Positions 1-8,282 of a stretch of DNA of 47,453 nt are shown in pieces. Both the position numbers and the translations under genes were made by a program. This stretch comes from Gallionellaceae bacterium (GTDB lineage: Bacteria > Pseudomonadota > Gammaproteobacteria > Burkholderiales > Thiobacillaceae). The stretch spans positions 1 to 47,453 of the forward strand of contig JAQTLN010000028.1 in assembly GCA_028714875.1 (NCBI GenBank), read 5' to 3'. Every line of letters starts with the position of its first letter. The stretch's first letter is position 1. The notes beneath the pieces were generated by a model that worked only from the letters and a program-made list of their open reading frames with translations, made no database searches and was not told where the DNA came from.

Positions 1-205
1 CTATGACTTCCATGGATAACCCCCCAGATTCCCCGGCAAAAACGCCGGATGGTTGCACACCCCGGGGTGGTAACTATTGGATGCTGTTTACCCCGGAAAT
101 CTGGAAAGTTTTCCACGCTGTTTCACATACGAGATACATGACCGGATTTCTGCCAAGAGCGGAATTGTTCCTATTTGACGTCACTTATTTGCATTCGACG
201 AATAT

Positions 206-832
206 ATGGAACATACTTCATTGACCATGCGGCACGACACTCACACCCAACGCGTCCTCGATCTACTCAGCCAGAAGGGGATGCTGCGCCCCAGCGATCT
301 CAGTGAAATCGGGTCTCCTCGGGTGGTACTCACGCGCATGACGTCCAGCGGTTTACTGGAAAAAGCCGGACGCGGCCTCTACCGGCTGCCTGACAGTCAC
401 CCCTCCGAACACGAGAGCCTGGCTGCCATAGCAACCAAAGTTCCACAGGCGGTCTTCTGTCTGCTTACGGCGCTGCAGTTCCATGAACTGACCACGCAAC
501 TGCCGCGACAGGTCTGGATTGCCATGCCGCGTGGCAGTCATACGCCCAAGATCAAATACCCGCCGGTCAAGATGGTCCAGTACGCCGGTGATGCCTATTC
601 CGAGGGTATCGATGTCGTTGAGCGGGACCAGATCAAACTACGGGTCTACTGCGTGGCCAAGACCGTGGCTGACTGCTTCAAGCACCGCAACAAAATCGGG
701 CTCGACGTGGCGCTGGAGGCACTGAAAGACGCACGCGCAAAGAAAAAAGCCTCGGCCGATGACCTCTGGCGTTTCGCCAAGATATGCCGGGTCGCCAACG
801 TCATGCGTCCGTATCTCGAGGCGGTGGAATGA
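206..832 (+). CDS. AbiEi-family antitoxin / transcriptional regulator (type IV TA)
   Basis: Predicted antitoxin of an AbiE-type type IV toxin-antitoxin system. In this family the N-terminal winged helix represses the operon and the C-terminal domain counteracts the nucleotidyltransferase toxin. The 208-aa protein opens with a winged-helix-like stretch (LLSQKGMLRPSDL, then a recognition segment ending GLYRLP near residue 62), followed by the family's AVFCLLTALQFHELT segment. The stop overlaps the next gene's start as ATGA, so the pair is probably translationally coupled. The start is uncertain: ATG at 206, or the in-frame ATG at 227, and neither has a clear Shine-Dalgarno. A short dyad, ATTCG-A-CGAAT at 193-203, lies just upstream and could be an operator; that is inference. 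Confidence 0.85.
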   Translation: MEHTSLTMRHDTHTQRVLDLLSQKGMLRPSDLSEIGSPRVVLTRMTSSGLLEKAGRGLYRLPDSHPSEHESLAAIATKVPQAVFCLLTALQFHELTTQLPRQVWIAMPRGSHTPKIKYPPVKMVQYAGDAYSEGIDVVERDQIKLRVYCVAKTVADCFKHRNKIGLDVALEALKDARAKKKASADDLWRFAKICRVANVMRPYLEAVE

Positions 833-1731
833 ACAAGGATCTTGCCGCATCGGTACGGGCACGCCTGCTGAACGTCGCGAAGGCCCAGGATGCCGATTTC
901 AACCAGGTGCTGGTGCGCTTCGCCCTGGAGCGAATCCTCTACCGCTTGAGCCAGTCGGCACACGCCGATCATTTTCTGCTGAAGGGGGCGTTGCTGTTCA
1001 CGCTGTGGTACGACCTGCCGCACCGGACTACGCGGGATGCCGATCTACTCGGCTTCGGGCCAAGCGACCTCGAATCGATCGCCCAGACGTTCCGTGACAT
1101 CGCCAGCGTCGAGGTTGAGGACGGCATCGTCTTCGATCCGACAACGGTGAGCGTGGAGAAAATCCGCAAGGATGCAGGGTACGCTGGCGCCCGGGTGCTG
1201 ATCACGGGCGAACTCGCCAAGGCACGCTGCAAGACACAGATCGACATCGGATTCGGTGATGCGGTCACGCCTGGCCCGGTTCACGCCGTCTACCCGGTAA
1301 TGATCGAAGACTTGCCGGCACCTCGGCTGCGGACATACCCCGTCTATACCGTCATCTCGGAAAAACTACATGCCATTGCCTTGCTTGGCATGACCAACAA
1401 CCGGTTGAAGGATTACCTGGATCTGTGGGTGTTGCTGGACCGTGAAGCGCTCAATGCCCACACGCTGGCGAGAGCCATCGCCGCAACCTTTCTCCGGCGA
1501 GGCATGCCTGTCCCAGCCGCATTGCCCGTTGGACTGACAGATGAATTTGCGACCGACTCATCGCGCCAGGCCATGTGGCATGCTTTCCTGAAGAAGAATG
1601 AACTCGCCATCACACCGCTGCCCGAGGTGGTGACGAAACTCCGCGCGATTCTGGAGCCCGCGCTGGCTCAAGCCGCGACATTCGCGGCCACGGCAGATCT
1701 GGTGGAGGTTGATAAGCAGGCTTCCTCATAG
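829..1731 (+). CDS. AbiEii-family nucleotidyltransferase toxin (type IV TA)
   Basis: Predicted toxin partner of the preceding AbiEi. The 300-aa protein has the DNA polymerase beta-like nucleotidyltransferase signature: KGALLF at residues 52-57 followed by R66-T-T-R-D70-A-D72, which supplies the metal-binding acidic residues. Later family motifs also appear: KTQIDIGFGD, SEKLHAI and RLKDYLDLW. All look intact, so the toxin should be functional. The start at 829 is chosen because it overlaps the antitoxin stop (ATGA). An earlier in-frame start at 784 would lie wholly within the antitoxin gene. The 3' end overlaps a convergent HTH gene by 64 bp. The family is known for bacteriostatic toxicity and phage abortive infection; the cellular target cannot be read from sequence. 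Confidence 0.88.
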   Translation: MNKDLAASVRARLLNVAKAQDADFNQVLVRFALERILYRLSQSAHADHFLLKGALLFTLWYDLPHRTTRDADLLGFGPSDLESIAQTFRDIASVEVEDGIVFDPTTVSVEKIRKDAGYAGARVLITGELAKARCKTQIDIGFGDAVTPGPVHAVYPVMIEDLPAPRLRTYPVYTVISEKLHAIALLGMTNNRLKDYLDLWVLLDREALNAHTLARAIAATFLRRGMPVPAALPVGLTDEFATDSSRQAMWHAFLKKNELAITPLPEVVTKLRAILEPALAQAATFAATADLVEVDKQASS

Positions 1732-1880
1732 GCCTCGATGTCGACCAGCCGATAAAGTACACGCCCAGATAGCTTGAGAAACTTGGGACCGATGCCCTCG
1801 CTGCGCCAGCGTTCAAGAGTTGCCTCACTGACATGCCAGCGCTGGGCGAGGTTTCTTTGGTTGAGGTGAATGACTTCCAT
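1668..1880 (-). CDS. Small helix-turn-helix (AlpA/excisionase-like) DNA-binding protein
   Basis: A 70-aa protein that is almost entirely one MerR/excisionase-type HTH: NLAQRWHVSEATLERWRSEG, then a wing-like GPKFLKLSGRVLYRLVDIEAYEE. This matches the HTH_17/AlpA layout of helix, turn, recognition helix, basic wing and an xxDIxAYxE end. The ATG at 1880 is preceded by GGAG at a good distance. The frame extends further upstream without a credible start. It overlaps the AbiEii 3' end convergently, so transcription of one gene would run antisense through the other. Proteins of this kind usually regulate or excise mobile elements, which fits the accessory character of this patch. Confidence 0.7.
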   Translation of the reverse strand: MEVIHLNQRNLAQRWHVSEATLERWRSEGIGPKFLKLSGRVLYRLVDIEAYEEACLSTSTRSAVAANVAA

Positions 1881-2177
1881 GCAGAACTCCGAACGGGTTG
1901 GTGGGAGTCCATGAAGGCGCTGTTCAGTCCGCAAGCCAAGTTGTTGCATCAATGTGGACGCGGGTTCGATTCCGGTTCTTGAATCGAATTGCAATCTGAA
2001 GTGACAGTGATGCAATCCACCAACCACTGATAGGATTGGGCCTAATTCCGCAGCTTTCCGCGTGTGTTGTTGGTAGCTTTTGCAACCCAGAAAACGCTGA
2101 GTTAGCCAGGTTTGGCGCGGGTAGCGGCCCCACCACCATTTAACGTAGTTAAAACAGTATCTTGCAATAACGACCGA

Positions 2178-2209
2178 CCCCGCCGCACGCCAGTGTTGGC
2201 GGGGTTTTT
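2178..2209 (+). terminator. Rho-independent terminator
   Basis: CCCCGCC at 2178-2184 pairs perfectly with GGCGGGG at 2198-2204 and is followed directly by five T residues. The orientation is plus-strand. No annotated plus-strand gene ends nearby (AbiEii stops at 1731), so it either closes a long AbiE transcript or is left over from a lost gene or small RNA. Confidence 0.7.
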
Positions 2210-2341
2210 CGTTTCTGGCTTGCGACTTCGACAACCAGTCGGCACCTCGTTTTCCCGCATTTTCGGTTTTTCCTTCGCTCTATTCTTCCTTCACCAATCA
2301 CCACTGTTGATCGCTTTAGCGAGGGTAACGACCTGTTTTAG

Positions 2342-2375
2342 AATGAAAAAGCCGGCATGCGCCGGCTTTTTCATT
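2342..2375. terminator. Bidirectional terminator downstream of rne
   Basis: A perfect 15-bp inverted repeat (2342-2356 and 2361-2375) with a 4-nt loop ATGC. The GC core GCCGGC is flanked by A5 on one side and T5 on the other, so it works as an intrinsic terminator in both directions. It lies 20 bp past the rne stop and is the likely rne terminator. Confidence 0.9.
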
Positions 2376-2394
2376 GAAACAAGCGCCTGAAGGG

Positions 2395-5088
2395 TCAGGG
2401 CGCAGTCTTGTTGCCTTCATCGCCGGGGCGGGTTTCCACCATGACCAGCGCTTCAGCGGCCTGTTCCGTGTGTTGCGGACGGGCACGGCGACGTGGGTTG
2501 GAGGGGGGGCCCCAGGTGTCCGGATTCGACTGGGTCTGCTCCGGTACGGCGGCTTTTTCGTTGCTTGTTTCTACCATCACCATCGCTTCTACCGTGGCGG
2601 CGGTGTTGCGGTTGCGGTTGCGGCGACGTCGCGCCGGGGTGGTGGCGCTTTCTTCACTGGCTTCGGTGGCGGGCGCGCTGTGCGTTTCCACCAACTCCAG
2701 GCCGGCGCTTCCCAGATCGGCGGGTGCCGCCGCCGGGGCCGGCGCGGGCTTGATGGTCCGTTCTGCCTGGGCTACCGGCTCGGCTTCCAGCCTGACCACG
2801 ACCGGTTCCAGATTGACTTCCGGAGCAGGCGTGGAAGCCGGTGTGGAGACAGCGGCCGGCTGATCACCCGCTTCAGCGACCAGTTCCTGCACGGTCTGAT
2901 CGGTGGCCGTGGTGGTTTCACCACGGCGGCCTCGACCACCACGACGACCACGACGGCGGCTCTCACGCTCTTCCGCGCCGGCGGCTTCACTTGCTGCTTC
3001 GCTTTCGACCGGCGTGGCGGCCTGGGCCGGCACGCGAACTTCTTCCTGGGCCGGCGCGCGTTCGCGACGAGGGCGTTCCGGGCGCTCACCACGCGGTTCC
3101 CGATTTTCGCGGGGCTCACGTGGTTCGCGCGGTTCCCTGTTTTCACGCGGCTCACGGTTGTCACGTCCCTCGCGCTTGTCAGGACGGTCGCCGCGCGGCG
3201 GACGCTGCTCACCCGGCTCGGCAGGGCGTTCGCCACGCGGGCGGCGTTCGCCACCACGTTCGTTGCGATCGCCACGCGCTTCACGCGGTTCTCCGCCACG
3301 GCCACGACGCGGTTCCCGCTCGCCACGGCGCGGTTCGCTCTTCTTGGCCGTGTCGGCCGGTTTGACTTCTTCGGCGGATTCGTTGAGTCCACGCAGCCAA
3401 CCAAAAATGCGGCCGAACATGCCGGGCTTGGCGGCGGCTGGCGCCACTTCGGCAACAGCGCGCACTGGCGCCGGTTGCGAGGGGGTGATGCCTTGCACCA
3501 CAGGTTGCGCGCGCTCGGGCTTGGCGGCATTGCCGTTCTTGGCCGCTTCGTCTTCCTCGGACGGCTTTTCCACCATGCGGTAACTGGGCGCCATGGTTTC
3601 CGACAGGTTGAGCTGGTCGTGGCGCAGGCGGGTCAGGGTGTAGCGTGGGACTTCAAAGTGCAGATTCGGGATCAACATCACTTCCACGCGATGCCGCGCT
3701 TCGATGGCGAGGATATCGTGGCGTTTCTCGTTGAGCAGGAAGGTGGCGACATCGACCGGAATTTGCACATGCACGGCGCCGGTGTTTTCCTTCATCGTCT
3801 CTTCCTGGAGCATGCGCAACAGGTGCAGGGCGAAGGATTCGGTGCTGCGCACATGGCCGGTGCCGGAACAACGCGGACAGGTGATGTAGCTGGTCTCGCC
3901 CAGGCTGGGTTGCAGGCGCTGGCGCGACAGTTCCAGCAGGCCGAAACGGGAAATCTTGCCGGTCTGGATGCGGGCGCGGTCGTAATGCAGGGCATCACGC
4001 AGACGATCTTCGACTTCGCGCTGGTTCTTCTGGTTTTCCATGTCGATGAAGTCGATCACGATCAAACCGCCCAGGTCGCGCAGACGCAACTGGCGCGCGG
4101 CTTCGTCGGCCGCTTCCAGGTTGGTGTTGAAGGCGGTCTGTTCGATGTCGGCGCCCTTGGTGGCCTGCGCGGAGTTGACGTCGATGGCGACCAGCGCCTC
4201 GGTGTGGTCGATCACGATGGAGCCGCCGGAAGGTAGCGGCACCGCGCGCGAGTAGGCGGTTTCGATCTGGTGTTCGATCTGGAAGCGGGAGAACAGCGGC
4301 ACCGGGTCGCTGTACAGCTTCACCTTGCTGACGTTACTCGGCATGACGTGGGCCATGAACTGCCTGGCCTGTTCGTAGATGGCGGGTTCGTCGATCAGGA
4401 GTTCTCCGATGTCCGCGGTGAAATAGTCGCGAATGGCGCGGATCACCAGGCTGGATTCGGCATAGATCAGGAAGGCGCCGGACTGGCCCTTGGCGGCGCC
4501 GTCGATGGCGTTCCACAGTTGCAGCAGGTAGTTCAGGTCCCACTGCAATTCCTCGACATTGCGGCCGATGCCGGCGGTGCGGCCGATCAGGCTCATGCCG
4601 GGGGGCACGTCCAACTGCGACAGGGCGTCGCGCAGTTCGTTGCGCTCCTCGCCCTCGATGCGGCGGGAAACACCGCCGCCGCGCGGGTTGTTGGGCATCA
4701 GCACCAGGTAACGACCGGCCAGGCTGATGAAGTTGGTCAGCGCCGCGCCCTTGTTGCCGCGTTCGTCCTTTTCCACCTGGACGACCAGTTCCATGCCTTC
4801 CTTGAGGAAGTCCTGGATCTTGCCGCGGCTGAAGTCACCGCCTTCGGCGCCACGCAGGGCGGAACGGGCGATTTCCTTGAACGGCAGGAAGCCGTGGCGC
4901 TCGGCGCCGTAATTGACGAAACAGGCTTCCAGGGAAGGCTCGACACGGGTGACGATGGCCTTGTAGATATTGCTTTTGCGCTGTTCCTTGTTGGCGGATT
5001 CGATGTCGAGATCGACCAGTTTCTGGCCTTCGACAATGGCGACGCGGAGTTCCTCCGCTTGCGTCGCGTTGAACAACATACGTTTCAT
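2395..5088 (-). CDS. rne: Ribonuclease E
   Basis: Essential single-strand endoribonuclease and degradosome scaffold, 897 aa. The N-terminus MKRMLFNATQ is typical. An S1-like RNA-binding domain covers roughly residues 35-120. The DNase I-like catalytic part carries the two metal-binding aspartates in VAIDVNSA and LIVIDFIDM. The zinc-link CPRCSGTG joins protomers. From about residue 500 the protein becomes a disordered, Arg/Glu/Pro-rich scaffold with many EPRENR-type repeats (RNA-binding arginine-rich segments), then Ala/Pro/Val-rich linkers. The extreme C-terminus contains two copies of EAxVMVET (about 834-841 and 879-886). The gene is divergent from rluC across a 445-bp gap with hairpins suited to autoregulation of rne mRNA. 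Confidence 0.97.
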   Translation of the reverse strand: MKRMLFNATQAEELRVAIVEGQKLVDLDIESANKEQRKSNIYKAIVTRVEPSLEACFVNYGAERHGFLPFKEIARSALRGAEGGDFSRGKIQDFLKEGMELVVQVEKDERGNKGAALTNFISLAGRYLVLMPNNPRGGGVSRRIEGEERNELRDALSQLDVPPGMSLIGRTAGIGRNVEELQWDLNYLLQLWNAIDGAAKGQSGAFLIYAESSLVIRAIRDYFTADIGELLIDEPAIYEQARQFMAHVMPSNVSKVKLYSDPVPLFSRFQIEHQIETAYSRAVPLPSGGSIVIDHTEALVAIDVNSAQATKGADIEQTAFNTNLEAADEAARQLRLRDLGGLIVIDFIDMENQKNQREVEDRLRDALHYDRARIQTGKISRFGLLELSRQRLQPSLGETSYITCPRCSGTGHVRSTESFALHLLRMLQEETMKENTGAVHVQIPVDVATFLLNEKRHDILAIEARHRVEVMLIPNLHFEVPRYTLTRLRHDQLNLSETMAPSYRMVEKPSEEDEAAKNGNAAKPERAQPVVQGITPSQPAPVRAVAEVAPAAAKPGMFGRIFGWLRGLNESAEEVKPADTAKKSEPRRGEREPRRGRGGEPREARGDRNERGGERRPRGERPAEPGEQRPPRGDRPDKREGRDNREPRENREPREPREPRENREPRGERPERPRRERAPAQEEVRVPAQAATPVESEAASEAAGAEERESRRRGRRGGRGRRGETTTATDQTVQELVAEAGDQPAAVSTPASTPAPEVNLEPVVVRLEAEPVAQAERTIKPAPAPAAAPADLGSAGLELVETHSAPATEASEESATTPARRRRNRNRNTAATVEAMVMVETSNEKAAVPEQTQSNPDTWGPPSNPRRRARPQHTEQAAEALVMVETRPGDEGNKTAP

Positions 5089-5533
5089 ATTTCACCCCAG
5101 CGCTCCTCGCGCCCCGGGCGACAAACCCATGCCGCGCTGAATGCGCGGCTGCTATGCGGGCAGGAGATCAGGCGTCTTGTCTGTTGTCGCTGAGCGGCTG
5201 GTGCATGGTGGCAGGTTTATCTTTAGTTCATCCAGCCGGCAGGTCAGGTAAAGAACCGAAGCCGACCGGGAGATCATCCGGGTGCGGGTCGCGCAGAAAA
5301 ATTGCGTTACCATCGCTGCTTTTTTCGGGCTCGCGGACCTCGGGAAGCGTTCTGCCTCTTGGTGACTTGGCGCGCTAACAGCGCGGACTTGGCACACTTG
5401 GAGGGGGAACGGTTCCGGTAATTCCCGCGGGCTTTCTGCCGGTGAGCGAGACAACCGGCGCCCCTAGGCGGTGCTTGGGCAGGATCTTCAACGCCCCAGG
5501 TGCACGCTTTTTGGGCAGCGGGAGTATACGGTA
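5089..5533. promoter_or_regulatory. Divergent rne/rluC control region with rne leader hairpins
   Basis: This gap must contain promoters for both rne (minus) and rluC (plus). Two perfect hairpins are visible. GCCGCGC at 5131-5137 pairs with GCGCGGC at 5143-5149 (5-nt loop) and lies about 43 nt upstream of the rne start on the message. CGCGCT at 5371-5376 pairs with AGCGCG at 5380-5385. RNase E genes are known to carry long structured leaders that RNase E cleaves to limit its own synthesis. That this leader does so is inferred from position and structure. I could not assign -35/-10 boxes confidently. Confidence 0.45.
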
Positions 5534-6493
5534 ATGCAATCAGTCGTCAAAGCTGCTGTAACTAAAGTACTTATCGGCCCGGAACAGGCCGGACAGCGCA
5601 TCGATAATTTTCTCGTCAAGCACCTCAAAGGGGTGCCAAAAAGCCGCATTTATCGGATGTTGCGCGAGGGTGAGGTGCGGGTCAGCGGGCACCGCGCCAA
5701 ACCGGAATACAAGATCGCGGAAGGCGACGAAATCCGTATTCCGCCGGTACGGGTCGCGGAAAAGGTCGGCACGCCCGCGCTCGCTTCCGGTGCCCAGTCC
5801 TTGCTCGATCGGGTGATCTATCGTGACGACGCGCTCCTGGTGATCGACAAACCCGCCGGCCAGGCGGTGCATGGCGGCAGCGGCATCAGCCTGGGGGTGA
5901 TCGAACAACTGCGCCAGGAGTTGCCCCAAGCGAAATTCCTCGAACTGGCGCACCGCCTCGACCGGGAAACCTCCGGCGTGCTGGTGCTCGCCCTGAAGCG
6001 TTCCGCGCTGGTGGAACTGCACCGCATGTTGCGCGATGGCGAGCCGAAGAAAACTTATGTGGTGCTGGCCACCGGGCAATGGCGCGATGCGGTACGCCAC
6101 GTCAAATTGTCCCTGCTGCGCTATCTGAATGACGACGGCGAACGCCGGGTGGCGGTGGACGATGACGGCCAGCGCGCCCACACCATCTTCCGCCTGCAAC
6201 GTAAATTTGCCGATTTCAGCCTGCTCGAAGCGGAACTGAAGACCGGCCGCACCCACCAGATACGCGTGCACCTGGCCGCCCTGGGCCATCCCATCGCCGG
6301 CGACGATAAATATGGCGGCGCGGAGGTCAATCGCGCCTTGAAGAAGCAGGGTTTGCGACGCATGTTCCTGCATGCCGCTCGTCTGGAAATAAAGCACCCC
6401 CTCACTGGCGCCGCGCTTGTTATTGAAGCGCCGCTCGCGCCCGACCTACAGAACTTCCTGAACCTGCTCGAACATGAAACCGAAACGCTTTGA
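5534..6493 (+). CDS. rluC: 23S rRNA pseudouridine synthase RluC
   Basis: Pseudouridine synthase of the RluA family, 319 aa, predicted to modify 23S rRNA (positions 955/2504/2580 in E. coli). An S4 RNA-binding domain covers about residues 20-80 (GQRIDNFLVKHL, SRIYRMLREGEVRVSG). The catalytic domain carries HRLDRETSG with the nucleophilic Asp at about residue 143, and the RTHQIRVHLA motif. The start at ATG 5534 is preferred to a possible start at 5471 because it gives the normal family length. The last 20 nt overlap the HAD phosphatase gene, indicating an operon. Divergence from rne is the familiar proteobacterial arrangement. Confidence 0.94.
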   Translation: MQSVVKAAVTKVLIGPEQAGQRIDNFLVKHLKGVPKSRIYRMLREGEVRVSGHRAKPEYKIAEGDEIRIPPVRVAEKVGTPALASGAQSLLDRVIYRDDALLVIDKPAGQAVHGGSGISLGVIEQLRQELPQAKFLELAHRLDRETSGVLVLALKRSALVELHRMLRDGEPKKTYVVLATGQWRDAVRHVKLSLLRYLNDDGERRVAVDDDGQRAHTIFRLQRKFADFSLLEAELKTGRTHQIRVHLAALGHPIAGDDKYGGAEVNRALKKQGLRRMFLHAARLEIKHPLTGAALVIEAPLAPDLQNFLNLLEHETETL

Positions 6494-7133
6494 CCTGCTG
6501 ATTTTCGACTGGGACGGCACCCTGATGGACTCGGCCGGGGCGATTGCCGCCTGTATCCAGGCCGCCTGCGCCGACATGGGCTTGCCCGTCCCCACGCGCG
6601 AGGAGGCCAGCCACGTCATCGGCCTGGGGCTGCGCGAGGCGCTGGCGCACCTGTTCCCCGACCTGCCGGAAGCGCAGCACCCACTGCTGGCCGATCATTA
6701 CCGCCACCACTTCCTCAGCCAGGATCATGAAATTCTCCTGTTTGAAGGCGCCCGTGAACTGATCGAGGAGCTCCACGACAGCGGCTTTCAGTTGGCCGTG
6801 GCTACCGGCAAGGCGCGCCGTGGCCTCGACCGTGCTTTCAGTCATACCGGCCTGGAACCTTATTTCCATGCCTCGCGCACCGCCGATGAAACTTTCTCGA
6901 AGCCTCACCCGGCGATGATCGAGGAGTTGCTGGGCGAGTTGATGATCGCCCCGGAGCGCGCCCTGATGATCGGCGATACCACCCATGACCTGGAAATGGC
7001 CCGCAACGCCGGCATCGACAGCCTCGCGGCGGGATACGGCGCTCACCCCGCCGAAGGCCTCGGCGAACTCGGCGCGCTCAAGGTCTGCGCCAGCTTCGCG
7101 GAATTGGCTGACTGGTTGCGCGAGAACGCCTGA
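6474..7133 (+). CDS. HAD-superfamily phosphatase (Gph-like)
   Basis: Haloacid dehalogenase subfamily IA hydrolase, 219 aa, close in form to phosphoglycolate phosphatases. Motif I is FDWDGTLMDS with nucleophile D12 and acid/base D14. Motif II is the Thr in VATGK. Motif III is the Lys in FSKPHP. Motif IV is IGDTTHDLEMA. A helical cap lies between motifs I and II. The exact substrate cannot be set from sequence; in this operon position (after rluC) the family is usually annotated as a generic HAD hydrolase. It overlaps rluC by 20 nt. A 555-bp gap separates it from the next gene, although the functionally associated Rieske and S49 genes lie just beyond. Confidence 0.88.
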   Translation: MKPKRFDLLIFDWDGTLMDSAGAIAACIQAACADMGLPVPTREEASHVIGLGLREALAHLFPDLPEAQHPLLADHYRHHFLSQDHEILLFEGARELIEELHDSGFQLAVATGKARRGLDRAFSHTGLEPYFHASRTADETFSKPHPAMIEELLGELMIAPERALMIGDTTHDLEMARNAGIDSLAAGYGAHPAEGLGELGALKVCASFAELADWLRENA

Positions 7134-7688
7134 GCGGACCCCCGCGTGATACGTCGTTGCTTCCTGTCTTGAGGCAGGGGGCGGCGCTTATAACAATGGC
7201 GGGAAACAACCATGAGCCGGCTGGACCGGCTCGGCCCGAGTAAAGCCGATTGGCCGAATGAGCCGGAAAACAGCGGTTGACTGTGTTTTTGGCACCGGGA
7301 TGGCGCATGGCTACTGGCTCTGGTGTCCATGAGGGCGAATTACTCCCTTGGGTGAATCCGCGTGGCGGCCGTAGGGGCTTGCTTGCCCGCGATTGGCGGA
7401 TGTTATCGCGGGCAATCCCGCTCCTACGATGAGGCCAACCACGGTGTTGGGATGATCCTCGTGCTCAGAGGTGATCTAACGCGCCGTCCAGCTAGTAGAA
7501 CTCCGCCATAACTTGAGCGTGGCTGCCGGCCTTCTGACACGGGAAGTGAAGCGTGGTCCCGGCGAGATCGGTTGTCGCCGAACGCGCTGCCGTATAGCCG
7601 GGACCAGGGCTCGATAATTCGACAAATATGTCAAATCCTCGTCACAATTGGGCGCGCCTCACCCTTGATGAGCAATTTCTCGCTGCCG
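7134..7688. other. 555-bp non-coding gap carrying a REP-like palindrome
   Basis: No credible coding sequence here. Besides the REP-like inverted repeat at 7370-7428 the stretch has no recognisable gene, tRNA or strong terminator. It is the 3' flank of both the HAD gene and the convergent minus-strand regulator. Confidence 0.55.
7370..7428. repeat. REP-like extragenic palindrome
   Basis: Two imperfect 24-bp inverted arms (7370-7393 and 7405-7428) around an 11-nt centre. Each arm reads as CGTAGG..., then a TTGCCCGCGAT-type core. The arm sequence strongly resembles the REP elements known from Pseudomonas and relatives (GTAGGAGCGGGCTTGCCCGC). No associated RAYT transposase lies in the window. 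Confidence 0.75.
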
Positions 7689-8282
7689 TCAGGCATGAAC
7701 GCTCAGCCAAGCCTGGTAATAGGTCTTGGCCAATGACAGCAATGACGCTACCCGAAGTGGTTTCTGCAGCAACATGATGCCATTCGGCAAACCGCCACGC
7801 GCCACCACTTCCTCCGGGGTCAGCATGGTCAACGCGATGATTTGCATGGGCTGGGTCGAAGTCTCGCGCGCCAGGGTTTTCATCAGACGTAAACCATCCA
7901 GCCCAGACAGGTCGAGATCGGTCACCAGCAAATCGGGGCGTGCTTCGCCCAGTCGTATCAAGGCTTCGTAGCCATCCTCCACTACTCGCAATTGTGTTTC
8001 CGGCCCCAGCTTGGCCAGCGTTTTTTCCATTGTGGAGAGCTGATCGGGATCTTCGTTCACCAACAGCACCTCGTATTTGCTCGGGCTGCCGCCACTCATG
8101 CGCTCGCGGTTGGCCAGCATCTCTTCCACCGACGTGCGCAATACTCGGCGATGTCCGCCTGGTGTTTTCCAGGCCTTGAGGCGGCCGCCCTCGACCCAGA
8201 GTTGAATGGTGCGCACGCTGGCGCCTAGTATTTTTGCTGTTTCACGGGTGGTCAGTGTGTCCGGCTGGCTATGGGTGGTCAT
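7689..8282 (-). CDS. Response regulator with N-terminal excisionase/MerR-type HTH
   Basis: A 197-aa two-domain protein. Residues about 8-62 form a HTH_17/MerR-like DNA-binding domain (LTTRETAKILGASVRTIQLW, then a wing GGHRRVLRTSVEEML). Residues about 70-192 form a CheY-like receiver with acidic pair E77/D78, phosphoacceptor D122 in VTDLDLSGLDG, T152 and K174 in LLQKPL. All key receiver residues are present. The domain order (DNA binding first, receiver last) is the reverse of common response regulators. No kinase is adjacent. Its ATG has GAGGAG just upstream, which supports the start. The gene sits antisense within an otherwise collinear housekeeping cluster, suggesting insertion. Confidence 0.82.
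   Translation of the reverse strand: MTTHSQPDTLTTRETAKILGASVRTIQLWVEGGRLKAWKTPGGHRRVLRTSVEEMLANRERMSGGSPSKYEVLLVNEDPDQLSTMEKTLAKLGPETQLRVVEDGYEALIRLGEARPDLLVTDLDLSGLDGLRLMKTLARETSTQPMQIIALTMLTPEEVVARGGLPNGIMLLQKPLRVASLLSLAKTYYQAWLSVHA

Larger units (their letters stand above)
1881..2394. other. Intergenic region between the HTH gene and rne
   Basis: No protein-coding gene is supported here. The stretch holds the leader of the minus-strand HTH gene, an isolated plus-strand terminator hairpin at 2178-2209, a T-rich spacer near 2250-2300, and the bidirectional terminator of rne at 2342-2375. A TTCGATTCC segment near 1966 resembles a tRNA T-loop, but no complete tRNA can be folded around it. Confidence 0.6.

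Noticed and set aside
3-224. 73-codon open frame at the window start
   Set aside because: No family resemblance, no ribosome site, and it overlaps the AbiEi start and its likely promoter. Treated as non-coding.
1955-1990. TTCGATTCC segment resembling a tRNA T-loop
   Set aside because: The T stem has a mismatch, no acceptor or anticodon arm pairs around it, and there is no CCA. At most it is a decayed tRNA fragment, so no tRNA was called.
3060-3340. Short tandem-like repeats suggestive of a CRISPR array
   Set aside because: These are codons of Arg/Glu/Pro repeats inside rne. Repeat units vary and are not separated by unique spacers of even length. No cas gene is present.
2374-4236. Long plus-strand open frame (about 620 codons) opposite rne
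   Set aside because: Antisense to the RNase E repeat-rich scaffold. It has low-complexity Gly/Phe/Arg/Thr composition with no domain, as expected from GC-rich codon bias.
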